Assembly: GCF_016820575.1 (NCBI RefSeq)
Contig: NZ_JAEMQH010000002.1
Coordinates: 1,262,933 to 1,326,932 of the forward strand
Length of the DNA: 64,000 nt
Direction: 5' to 3'
DNA from: Marinobacter sediminum
Lineage (GTDB): Bacteria; Pseudomonadota; Gammaproteobacteria; Pseudomonadales; Oleiphilaceae
Made by a program: the position numbers and the translations under genes
Part shown: piece after piece, positions 47,627 through 56,075 of the stretch
How the letters are laid out: every line of letters begins with the position of its first letter
Position numbering within the stretch: position 1 is the stretch's first letter
The notes under the pieces: generated by a model
The model's database searches: none
Told to the model about the DNA's origin: nothing
What the model saw: the letters and a program-made list of their open reading frames with translations, nothing else

Positions 47627-48250
47627 CTACAACACCGTCTGTATCGTTCTGCTGGGCGCTACCTGTGGTTGTTTGAACCAATCAGTCAAGACTTCGAAAC
47701 AAGCGACAGCGCCGCTCACGATCTGTTCGAACGCCAGATCATTGGCAACCGCATAGGCCTCTAGCTGCTGCACCCACGCCGGCCAGGCGACGGAAGTATT
47801 TTGGGCAAGCGTCTCGTAATAGTGAAAACGGTCAACACCAAGGTGAGCTCGTCGAGACTGCAAGGCTTTATATATGTAGCGGCCGCCCAATCTGGAGCCC
47901 TCAAAAACGTAGGCACACCCCAGGTATTCGGCAGACCCTTCAACAGTCAGTGGCGCTGGCTCGGGAGCGGTCAGTCGCACAGATGTTTTGAGCTGGTCCG
48001 CGCAGTCCAGGCTTAACTTGTCCAACGCCAAATCAATCTGCCAGGGTTTACCCAGTCGCGTTGCCGGGAATGCCCTGTCCAGCTGTGGTTGCCAGCACCG
48101 ATAGGCCCACCAGTGTTGCACCATAATCTGCTGATACCGCTCAATGTCGAGATCTAACCCCGTTAACGGCGTCAAAATACTGTGCGCATCCAGGCGCCGA
48201 TGGATCGGTGCGGTTGCCTCTTTCAACTGGTGATGCAGCTGGCCAATCAT
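47627..48250 (-). CDS. bphO: Biliverdin-producing heme oxygenase
   Basis: A 207-residue all-helical enzyme that opens heme to biliverdin, CO and iron. The N-terminal helix contains LHHQLKEATAPIHRRLDAH, with the His of HRRLDAH as the proximal heme ligand. The distal helix contains YLGCAYVFEGSRLGGRYIYK, with the flexible Gly-rich kink. The ATG at 48250 overlaps the stop of the upstream phytochrome gene (ATGA), so the pair is translationally coupled. This gives the sensor its own chromophore source. The frame runs upstream inside the phytochrome gene, which I ignore. Confidence 0.92.
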   Translation of the reverse strand: MIGQLHHQLKEATAPIHRRLDAHSILTPLTGLDLDIERYQQIMVQHWWAYRCWQPQLDRAFPATRLGKPWQIDLALDKLSLDCADQLKTSVRLTAPEPAPLTVEGSAEYLGCAYVFEGSRLGGRYIYKALQSRRAHLGVDRFHYYETLAQNTSVAWPAWVQQLEAYAVANDLAFEQIVSGAVACFEVLTDWFKQPQVAPSRTIQTVL

Positions 48251-51156
48251 GAGGACACTTTGAATTTGAAACAGTCGGCCGCTACCGGTTTTCCGAAATG
48301 ATACCCCTGGTAAGTATTGCACCCCAGTCCCCGCAGTACCGCCACCTGTACCTTTTCCTCAACCCCTTCAGCGACCACTTCCAGGTTCATCCTCGAACAG
48401 AGGCTGATAATGCCCTCTACCATGGTCAGCGAATCATCGTTCTCGCCCATGTTCTCGATAAACGAGCGATCGATTTTCACCTCGTCTATGGGCAGCTTCC
48501 ACAGGTAACTGAGCGACGAATAGCCTGTACCGAAATCATCCAACGATACCGTCATGCCGGAACTCCGCAATGACTGAAGCACGCTGTTAGCGCGATCATA
48601 ATTTTCCATGAACAGTGTTTCTGTGATTTCCAGTCTGATATCGCTCATTGAAAGACCGTGCTGGTCGACCGTATTTCTTACCATCGACTCAAATTTTTCA
48701 CTCAGCAACTGAGCAGGGCTGATGTTGATGGAAAGGCTTTCGAAGTCCGTCAAATTACTTTTCCGACGCCACTGCACCAACTGGCGACAGGACTCATCGA
48801 AAACCTGTAATCCCAGTTCATTGATCAAATTATTTTTTTCGGCCAGTGGAATAAACACATCGGGTGGTACAAAACCAATCTTCGGGTGATTCCATCGCGC
48901 CAGCGCTTCGGCGCCCACAACGCGCAACCCCCTTGAGACCTTGGGCTGGAAGTGCACGTGGATCTGTCGTTGCTCCAACGCCTCGCGTAACGCCATTTCC
49001 ATACGCACTTCCTGATTCACTTCGTTCTGGTCTTCCGAACTGAAGAAATGCACCTGATTTTTCCCGGCATTTTTGGCGCGGTACATGGCGATATCGGCTT
49101 GCTGGAGAATTTCGCCGAATGGGATCTGGCTGGGAAAGCACAGCACGGCACCCACGCTTGGCGTGGTCACCATTGGTTGATCATTATCGAAAACCGGCTG
49201 ACCCACGGTGTGGATGATCTTTTCCGCAATACTCAAGGCAGCCAGTTGATTAATCGATCTTTCGTCGCTGTTGTGCTGCACCACGACAACAAATTCATCG
49301 CCCCCCAAACGCGTCACCAAATCATCCGGCCTGACACATTTCTTCAGGCGTGCAGCCACCTCTTTGAGCAGGCAATCGCCCGCTCTATGCCCCATAAAGT
49401 CATTGATACGCTTGAAGTTATCTAAATCCAGAAACAACACCGTGATCATCGGGCAATAATCGCCCAGCACCGATAGCTTGTGGAAATACTCTTCAAGATA
49501 TCGCCGATTTGGCAGCCCTGTTAAATTGTCGTTATAGGAAGATCTGTGCAGCGTGACCTTGGTTTGTTCACTTTGGCAGTGCAGCACATAACCCTCTACG
49601 GAGACCATCAGCGCAAACAGCAGCTCCTTGTCCTCTTCCGTCCAGGATTCGGACTGTCCAAAAACCTTCTGGCGCCAAAGCGCAAAGGAGCTTCTGGGCT
49701 CCAACTGGCGCTCTCCGTCTTTGATAACAATGTTGACGGCGCCCGGCTTGCCCCCCCAAGTGATTTCTTTCTCGACCTCAGACGCACCCAAGAAAACAAC
49801 CAGGTCCGGCAAATTCCGGGAACGCAAGGCGCAGATACCGGCCATGTCCGGCGCAGCGGGGAAATCATTGGAGCGCGAGGGGTCCAGCAAATCCGTTGAT
49901 TCATAGGAATAGCCACCCCCCCGGCTGATTTGATCGTGCAAACGGTTGGCGAACTCTTCGGTCCCCTGCCACGACCCGCCTGCCACAAAACATTGATCGC
50001 CGTAGCACAATCCCATGTAGCGAATGCCAAACTGCGATTGAACAGACTCCATTGCAGCTTGCAATGCGTGCAGGTCGTGACCGACATCTTTCAGAAGCCT
50101 GAAATGCTCTTCGATAAAGTGCTTGTTCGCCACTGAGCGCTGAATGGTTTCCAGATTAATGGCTGGGTCCAGATGGGAAATCACGATGTCGGCAAACAGC
50201 TCGCAGGAAGCCTTCATCTCCGACACCAGGTGATTGGGCGGAACCTTGGCCGAATAGTGATGACAGGCCACCAGCCCCCACAATTTACGACCGGACATCA
50301 GCGCGATGGACATGGAGGCTTTCACGCCCATATTCCTCAGGTAGGCCACATGCATCTTAGACATGCCACGCAGGACGCTGAGGCTCTGGTCAAGAGGTTT
50401 CCCCGAAGGCAAAAATTGCGGCACCAGGGGGGCGGGCTCCGCGTCGACATCGGCCATAATCCGTAGCGAGGAGTTTTTATAAAGCTCCCGTGCCTGCTTG
50501 GGAATATCTTCTGACGGGAAACGCAAACCCACGAATTCTATGCTCGCGCGCTCAGACACCGATTCGGCAACCACCTCCCCTGACCAATCGGGTAGAAAGC
50601 GGTACAACATGACACGATCGTAGTCGGCATGCTTCTGGAACTCGTTTACCAACACTTTAAACAGCTCTTCCGTAGACGCACTGCCTCGAATTCGCGTCAC
50701 CATTCGGTCAATGTTGATCAGTAAATCGTAGGAATCCAGCTTGGGGGTGGCTGGGAAGAACTCAAGAACGATGTACTTTTCGACCACAACGCCCAAAGAC
50801 TCCCAAATCCGGCTCGAGATCCGGCCTTCGGAACTGAACGAGAACAGCTGTAAAGCACCAGCCACCAGATTGGCGAAGGCACCACCTTGTTCTTCCGGCA
50901 CCAGCCAATCGGTTAAGAGTGTGTTTAAAACAGGGGTGTCTTCGGGTAACGGTGTGGATGTGACACTGTTGATCAATGCAACCGCGTTTTCCGAGTACTG
51001 GACGATGCGGTTGTTTTCTCGATCTACCACCAAGACGAAACCATGGGGCTGAACGGAGCCGATATATTGCACCCGCTCACTCGCACACGCTTCGGCCTCC
51101 TCGTGGGTTATTGTGCGGGTTTCGACAAGCTCAGCTCTTGGAGGCATATCCGTCAT
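48247..51156 (-). CDS. bphP: Bacteriophytochrome with GGDEF and EAL output domains
   Basis: A red/far-red photoreceptor of 969 residues that acts on cyclic di-GMP. Order: PAS-2 (about 20-120) with the biliverdin-attaching Cys24 ahead of SVQPHG; GAF (about 145-310) with FPSEDIPKQARELY; PHY (about 330-515) with the tongue motif PRSSFALWR; GGDEF near 545-705 with an intact LGGDEFVV; EAL from about 725 with GAEALARW, ETLFMEN, LDDFGTGYSSLSYL and VVAEGVE. Both output sites look catalytically complete, so it could make and degrade the messenger under light control. Coupled to bphO. Confidence 0.95.
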   Translation of the reverse strand: MTDMPPRAELVETRTITHEEAEACASERVQYIGSVQPHGFVLVVDRENNRIVQYSENAVALINSVTSTPLPEDTPVLNTLLTDWLVPEEQGGAFANLVAGALQLFSFSSEGRISSRIWESLGVVVEKYIVLEFFPATPKLDSYDLLINIDRMVTRIRGSASTEELFKVLVNEFQKHADYDRVMLYRFLPDWSGEVVAESVSERASIEFVGLRFPSEDIPKQARELYKNSSLRIMADVDAEPAPLVPQFLPSGKPLDQSLSVLRGMSKMHVAYLRNMGVKASMSIALMSGRKLWGLVACHHYSAKVPPNHLVSEMKASCELFADIVISHLDPAINLETIQRSVANKHFIEEHFRLLKDVGHDLHALQAAMESVQSQFGIRYMGLCYGDQCFVAGGSWQGTEEFANRLHDQISRGGGYSYESTDLLDPSRSNDFPAAPDMAGICALRSRNLPDLVVFLGASEVEKEITWGGKPGAVNIVIKDGERQLEPRSSFALWRQKVFGQSESWTEEDKELLFALMVSVEGYVLHCQSEQTKVTLHRSSYNDNLTGLPNRRYLEEYFHKLSVLGDYCPMITVLFLDLDNFKRINDFMGHRAGDCLLKEVAARLKKCVRPDDLVTRLGGDEFVVVVQHNSDERSINQLAALSIAEKIIHTVGQPVFDNDQPMVTTPSVGAVLCFPSQIPFGEILQQADIAMYRAKNAGKNQVHFFSSEDQNEVNQEVRMEMALREALEQRQIHVHFQPKVSRGLRVVGAEALARWNHPKIGFVPPDVFIPLAEKNNLINELGLQVFDESCRQLVQWRRKSNLTDFESLSINISPAQLLSEKFESMVRNTVDQHGLSMSDIRLEITETLFMENYDRANSVLQSLRSSGMTVSLDDFGTGYSSLSYLWKLPIDEVKIDRSFIENMGENDDSLTMVEGIISLCSRMNLEVVAEGVEEKVQVAVLRGLGCNTYQGYHFGKPVAADCFKFKVSS

Positions 51157-51413
51157 TCCTTCTTCCCTGTAGGCCGCGCCCCAGGGTGTCGAGGTATAAG
51201 CGGCAATTAGCGGGTATGAAATCAGGAATACTTCTGAAAACCTGTTTTTATATGGCGCTATTAGAGGTTGCAGGCGAGTCGTTGTCGCTGGGGTCGCTAA
51301 CCCCCGCTGGAGAGGTGGGTATTTCGGGATTTGCCCGACAAGGCGCGGCTTGGTTGCCTTCTAAGAGATGCAACAACCAAACCTCACCCTGCTTAGGCGT
51401 TCGTCCTTGCCAC

Positions 51414-53600
51414 TTAGTTGCTTGCCCTCTCGGCACGCGCCGCATGCAGCTTCTTATAACTATCGACCAGGCGCAGGTGCTTGTCCAGGCCTTCCAGTTG
51501 CATATTGGTCGGCGTCAGGCCATAGAAGCGAGTGCTGCCATTCACCGAGCCAACCACAGCGTCCATGGTCTGCTCACCGTACATGCGCTTGAGGTTGGCC
51601 AGATAGTCGTCCAGCTCAAGCTCGTCATCAAGGGTGATTTCCAGCACTGCGTTTACGGCCCGGTAGAACAGGTTACGCTCAACGGTGTTATCGTTGAACT
51701 GCAGGAACATGTCAACGAACTCCAGAGCCTCCTCGTGCCACTCCAGCGCCAGGCAGATCAGCAGCTTCAGCTCCAGAATCGTCAGCTGGCCCCACACGGT
51801 GTTCTCATCAAACTCGATACCGATCAGGCTGATGATCGTCATGTAGTTGTCGAGCTGGCTGGCTTCCAGGCGCTCCGCCAGATCGGCAAGTTGCTCATCA
51901 GTCAGGGAATGCAGGTTGAGAATGTCCTGACGGTAGTCCAGGGCCATGTTGGTGTTGTCCATGATCAGGTCTTCAACCGGATACACCTCGGAATAGCCGG
52001 GCACCAGAATACGGCAGGTGGGTGCGCCCAGATCTTCATAAACCGCCACGTAGACCTCTTTGCCCATCTCCTTCAAGATATTGAACAACCCTTCGGATTC
52101 TTCTTTGTTGCTGCCGGAGAAATCCCACTCGCAGAACTCGTAATCCTGCTTGGCACTGAAGAAACGCCATGACACCACACCGGTTGAATCGATGAAGTGC
52201 TCAACAAAGTTGTTGGGCTCAGACACCGCCAGGCTATTGAACGTGGGCGCCGGCACATCGTTCAGGCCTTCAAAGCTTCGGCCCTGCATCAGTTCAGTCA
52301 GGCTGCGCTCCAGCGCCACCTCAAAGCTCGGATGTGCGCCAAAGGACGCAAACACACCGCCGGTGCGCGGGTTCATCAGGGTCACGCACATGACCGGGAA
52401 CTGGCCACCCAACGAGGCGTCTTTGACGAGGATAGGGAAACCCTGGGCTTCCAGCGCGTCAATGCCCTCGAGGATGTCAGGGTACTTTTCCAGTACGTTG
52501 CGGGGTACGTCCGGCAGCGCAATTTCCTCTTCGATGATCTGCCGCTTTACCGCCCGCTCGAAGATCTCAGACAGGCACTGTACTTCAGCCTCGAACAAGG
52601 TATTGCCGGCGCTCATACCGTTGCTGAGGAACAGGTTCTCGATCAGGTTCGAGGGGAAGTACACCACCTCACCATCGGATTGGCGCACGAACGGCAGGGA
52701 CACAATGCCCCGCTCCACATTGCCGGAGTTGGTGTCGATCAGATTGGAGCCACCCAGCTCACCGTCCGGGTTGTATATAGCCAGACTGTAGTCGTCCAGA
52801 ATCCCCTCAGGCAGCTCGTCATTGGGCCCGGGCTTGAACCATTTCTCATTGGGGTAATGGACAAACTCGCCGTTGGCGATCTCTTCGCCGAAGAACTGAT
52901 CGTTGTAGAAGAAGTTGCAGTTCAGGCGCTCAATGAACTCACCCAGCGCGGAACACAGGGCGCTCTCCTTAGTGGAGCCCTTGCCATTGGTGAAACACAT
53001 GGGCGAAGCCGCGTCGCGAATGTGCAGCGACCACACGTGGGGCACAATGTTGCGCCAGCTTGCGATCTCAATTTTCATACCCAGATCCGCAAGGATGCCG
53101 GTCATGTTGGCGATGGTCTGCTCCAGCGGCAGGTCCTTGCCCTCAATAAAGGTGCGAGCATCGCCGTCTGGCTCTACCATCAGCAGAGCCTGGGCATCCT
53201 CATCCAGGTTATCGACCTGCTCAATCTGGAACTCGGGGCCGGTCTGAACCACCTTCTTGACGGTACAGCGATCAATCGACCGCAGGATGCCCTGACGATC
53301 TTTGTCGGAAATGTCTTCCGGCAGCTCAACCTGAATCTTGAAGATCTGGTTGTAGCGGTTTTCCGGATCGACGATGTTGTTCTGCGACAGGCGGATGTTA
53401 TCCATGGGGATGTCCCGCGCCTTGCAGTACACCCGCACAAAATAGGCCGCACACAGCGCCGAGGATGCCAGAAAGTAATCGAAAGGACTGGGGGCGGAGC
53501 CGTCGCCCTTGTAGCGGATAGGTTGGTCAGTAACGACGGTGAAATCGTCAAACTTGGCTTCAAGTCTGAGATTGTCGAGAAAGTTGACGTTGATTTCCAT
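51414..53600 (-). CDS. Fused OsmC-like / YcaO domain protein
   Basis: A 728-residue two-part protein. Residues about 1-140 form an OsmC-like domain (DYFLASSALCAAYFVRVYCK, with the redox-type cysteine region). Residues about 160-600 form a YcaO ATP-dependent cyclodehydratase-type domain, with the ATP-site segment ESALCSALGEFIERLNCNF and EVQCLSEIFERAVKRQI. A TPR-like helical tail follows. Stand-alone YcaO in E. coli is associated with methylthiolation of ribosomal protein S12 by RimO; other YcaO proteins make azolines or thioamides. No precursor peptide or other RiPP gene is next to it, which favours the housekeeping role. Confidence 0.9.
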   Translation of the reverse strand: MEINVNFLDNLRLEAKFDDFTVVTDQPIRYKGDGSAPSPFDYFLASSALCAAYFVRVYCKARDIPMDNIRLSQNNIVDPENRYNQIFKIQVELPEDISDKDRQGILRSIDRCTVKKVVQTGPEFQIEQVDNLDEDAQALLMVEPDGDARTFIEGKDLPLEQTIANMTGILADLGMKIEIASWRNIVPHVWSLHIRDAASPMCFTNGKGSTKESALCSALGEFIERLNCNFFYNDQFFGEEIANGEFVHYPNEKWFKPGPNDELPEGILDDYSLAIYNPDGELGGSNLIDTNSGNVERGIVSLPFVRQSDGEVVYFPSNLIENLFLSNGMSAGNTLFEAEVQCLSEIFERAVKRQIIEEEIALPDVPRNVLEKYPDILEGIDALEAQGFPILVKDASLGGQFPVMCVTLMNPRTGGVFASFGAHPSFEVALERSLTELMQGRSFEGLNDVPAPTFNSLAVSEPNNFVEHFIDSTGVVSWRFFSAKQDYEFCEWDFSGSNKEESEGLFNILKEMGKEVYVAVYEDLGAPTCRILVPGYSEVYPVEDLIMDNTNMALDYRQDILNLHSLTDEQLADLAERLEASQLDNYMTIISLIGIEFDENTVWGQLTILELKLLICLALEWHEEALEFVDMFLQFNDNTVERNLFYRAVNAVLEITLDDELELDDYLANLKRMYGEQTMDAVVGSVNGSTRFYGLTPTNMQLEGLDKHLRLVDSYKKLHAARAERASN

Positions 53601-53748
53601 TACGAGGGTACCGGAATTGGAGAATTTGGCGCGCCGTGGCCTTATATTCCCGCCATTATCCAGTTTTTGATGCCGTTCGTCTTGGGCAGTGGCGAAAAGC
53701 CAATAGCCTTCGACGAAAGAAACGCCTTGAACTGAGGTACTGCAAACG

Positions 53749-53783
53749 TCTGCTGATTGGGAAACCTAATCCCAATCAGCAGA
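53749..53783. terminator. Perfect 13-bp hairpin between the GlyGly-CTERM gene and the OsmC-YcaO gene
   Basis: TCTGCTGATTGGG (53749-53761) pairs perfectly with CCCAATCAGCAGA (53771-53783) around nine bases. It lies 12 bases past the stop of the minus-strand GlyGly-CTERM gene and is probably its terminator, although the T-tract on either strand is weak. Confidence 0.6.
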
Positions 53784-53795
53784 CTGGTTTGCTTT

Positions 53796-54644
53796 TTACG
53801 CAACTAACTTTCGATTGCGGAGCTTAAGCGCAACCAACGGAAGCAAAAGCATCAGCCATCCGGCTGCACCTCCACCGCCTTTTGGTTTCACCGCAGCTTC
53901 GAGAACTTCCAGCTCTTTTTCGGCCATGTTGACCAACGATTCGACTTCGTTGAGTCGGGTGAGTTGTGCCTGGAACAAACCCAGATCCAATTGCTCTTTG
54001 ATCAGAGCATCAGACTCTGCAATAGCACTGGCGACATGCACCAGACGCCGCTTCAGCTCAGCGTTGCCAAGACTGACCTCACCATCAACCACCGATGAGC
54101 CAATGCCAATCGCCACACCCGAGGCCACGCCGCCCGCAGTTACCAGAGCATCTCGCTGAATAAAGCTACGGTAGTTTTGACAAAGAAACTCATCTTCAGC
54201 GGGCACTCCCTCAGGGATTACTCCTATGACAGGCTTCGGATCCGAAGACGGAGTGGAGCAGTCGTAGTCCGGCGCCGTGCCGTCGCTGTAGACCAGATAA
54301 TCCTCGAGGCTATGCTGACTGAGGTAAAAGTAATCGTTGCCCTCGTTAGCGGACTGGTTGGCATCCATCCGCCAGGACTGACCCACGACGCCATACACAA
54401 ACGTATTCAGAAGGTTATGGCGAATCAATTCGCCCGGGACTGCGGACGTGTCGTACCACCGAATTCTGGCGTTATTTTCCTTGAGCTTGAGCGCGCCACC
54501 ACTGAAGTCTTCACCATTGACGCAATCAAAGCCGACACACAGGTTACTTTGAACAATAGTGTCATCCGGAATGACCTGATCAGCGACAACCGCTGACGTA
54601 GCCATAACGCACATCACACTCAGGGCGTAGTTACGTAATCTCAT
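53796..54644 (-). CDS. GlyGly-CTERM surface protein with YadA-like neck
   Basis: A 282-residue exported protein. The signal peptide (1-20) ends SAVVA-DQ. An N-terminal module carries IPDDTIVQSNLCVGFDCVNG. A YadA-type neck-like block (VVDGEVSLGNAELKRRL, then AIAESDAL) is followed by a predicted coiled coil (about 222-252). The C-terminus (253-282) is a GlyGly-CTERM signal: GGGG (256-259), a hydrophobic stretch, then a basic end (KLRNRK). Such tails are cut by rhombosortase and the product is modified for surface attachment. A rhombosortase gene is 0.8 kb away. The ATG at 54644, with AGGA nine bases upstream, starts the signal peptide. Confidence 0.85.
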   Translation of the reverse strand: MRLRNYALSVMCVMATSAVVADQVIPDDTIVQSNLCVGFDCVNGEDFSGGALKLKENNARIRWYDTSAVPGELIRHNLLNTFVYGVVGQSWRMDANQSANEGNDYFYLSQHSLEDYLVYSDGTAPDYDCSTPSSDPKPVIGVIPEGVPAEDEFLCQNYRSFIQRDALVTAGGVASGVAIGIGSSVVDGEVSLGNAELKRRLVHVASAIAESDALIKEQLDLGLFQAQLTRLNEVESLVNMAEKELEVLEAAVKPKGGGGAAGWLMLLLPLVALKLRNRKLVA

Positions 54645-54672
54645 AATCTGATTTCCTGGCTGAGCCGACGTT

Positions 54673-55269
54673 TTAGTTAACCTGGGCCGCAACGGCCTCA
54701 AGGCGCTCAACCAGATTGGTTAGACGTGTTTCCAGCCCCGAAAGGCGAGCCTCAAGTGCATCCACTTCCGTAGAAACCGAAGCCGTAGCTGTGGTTTTGA
54801 ACGCGTTGAACTGACTCAAAGTCACGGCATCGGAGTCGTCTATCGCATCAGCTACGGACGTGACCCTTCTTTCCATCCCCAGGTCCCCAACCGACACTGC
54901 CCCCTCAACCACCTCTGCGCCCGCGCCTATGGCTACATCACCCTCGGGCGAAATCATCAACGTGGTAAGTTCAGTTGTCAGATTCTTGATAAAAAACGAC
55001 GAAGTCATTGCGGTGCCGTCGTCGGAAACACCCATTAGCCAGTCCTGAGTAGGAAAGCTCGCGGACGTGCTGGTGTCTTGGAAGAAAATCTGCGGCGTTG
55101 GTGACTGCAGGCGAAGTGTATCGAACCCAAACTCAGTATCGACAACACAATCCTCGCCGACACAAAGACTGCCATCGACAATAAGGTCATCCAGGATGAC
55201 TTCGTCAGCGTGTACACTGAGAGGTAAAGCTAGCGCTACAACCGGCACCACAAAAAAGAAGCTTCGCAT
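54673..55269 (-). CDS. Exported mini-adhesin-like protein with YadA-type neck, no anchor
   Basis: A 198-residue protein with signal peptide 1-21 (LALPLSVHA). It shares the N-terminal module of the next gene (ILDDLIVDGSLCVGEDCV) and continues with a tail-fibre-like stretch (FGFDTLRLQSPTPQIFFQDTS). A clear trimeric-autotransporter neck motif follows (AVSVGDLGMERRVTSVADAI, then DAVTLSQFN), ending in a heptad coiled coil (about 150-198). It has no beta-barrel anchor and no GlyGly-CTERM tail, so it may be secreted or may trimerise with its neighbour. The two genes are 28 bases apart and probably cotranscribed. Function inferred only. Confidence 0.8.
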   Translation of the reverse strand: MRSFFFVVPVVALALPLSVHADEVILDDLIVDGSLCVGEDCVVDTEFGFDTLRLQSPTPQIFFQDTSTSASFPTQDWLMGVSDDGTAMTSSFFIKNLTTELTTLMISPEGDVAIGAGAEVVEGAVSVGDLGMERRVTSVADAIDDSDAVTLSQFNAFKTTATASVSTEVDALEARLSGLETRLTNLVERLEAVAAQVN

Positions 55270-55457
55270 TCAATATTCCCTATTTAATCGAATAACCACT
55301 TATGATGGCCGGTAACAAAACCTCCGGCTGTCGTTCCATCCTCGCTAGTTCCAACGCCAGCGAACCGACTGAGTTTATGTCAAAAAGTTAATAAAACAAC
55401 AAAAACAATATGAAACATTCACTAATTTTGAGGAAAACCCCATAAAAGTCGCTACGA

Positions 55458-56066
55458 ATGAATGATCTAGCACTCAAACCCAGCGCTGGAATTACGAAAC
55501 CCGTATTGCCTGTCACCTTGGGCTCGATCGCACTTTTAGTATGGGCCTTGGGACCCGACACCGCAGATCTACTCCGGTACCAACGCGATGCAGTTCTTGA
55601 CGGGCAACACTGGCGACTCCTAACAGCCCATTGGGTCCATCTGGGGTGGCAACATCTGGCGATGAACCTGGGCGGGTTAGCCGTAATCTGGCTATTGTTT
55701 GGCGAGGTATTAAGTGGGCTAAAAGCCTGGGTGGTCACTGGTGGAATCGCCCTGTTTACCTCGTTCTGCCTACTTCTCTTCCACCCTCAAATCGAATGGT
55801 ACGTAGGCCTATCTGGCCTACTGCATGGTCTGCTCGCGGCAGGGGCATTGCTGTCATTGCGCACAGACCAGGTCACTTCCTGGTTCGTGCTTCTCGTGCT
55901 GGTCGGCAAACTTGGCGTTGAACTTTTGAATGGTGGGAGTAGCCAGGTTGAAGCAATGATCGGTGGGCCGATACTTGTACAGGGCCACCTCTGTGGCACG
56001 CTGGGAGGGGGCCTCTGTGCTGCGATTTTCGCACTGACAGCCCACCTCCGATCTCGTAAGAATTGA
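55458..56066 (+). CDS. Rhombosortase (GlyGly-CTERM processing rhomboid protease)
   Basis: A 202-residue intramembrane serine protease with about six hydrophobic segments. The nucleophile is Ser119 in YVGLSGLLHG, the catalytic His177 lies in VQGHLCGTLGGG, and the rhomboid HxxxN motif is His66-Asn70 in GWQHLAMN. The compact size and the WRLLTAHWVHLGW segment fit rhombosortases, which cut GlyGly-CTERM proteins. It is divergent from the operon that ends with a GlyGly-CTERM protein, which makes that protein the likely local substrate. No strong ribosome site precedes the ATG. Confidence 0.88.
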   Translation: MNDLALKPSAGITKPVLPVTLGSIALLVWALGPDTADLLRYQRDAVLDGQHWRLLTAHWVHLGWQHLAMNLGGLAVIWLLFGEVLSGLKAWVVTGGIALFTSFCLLLFHPQIEWYVGLSGLLHGLLAAGALLSLRTDQVTSWFVLLVLVGKLGVELLNGGSSQVEAMIGGPILVQGHLCGTLGGGLCAAIFALTAHLRSRKN

Positions 56067-56075
56067 GTGTGTCTC

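Noticed and set aside
51414..53600. A RiPP (azole or thioamide peptide) biosynthetic cluster around the YcaO protein
   Set aside because: No precursor peptide, dehydrogenase, export or protease gene is adjacent; the OsmC fusion and isolated position favour a housekeeping role.
52197..53735. A 512-codon plus-strand open frame opposite the OsmC-YcaO gene
   Set aside because: The minus-strand product has two recognisable domains; the antisense frame has none.
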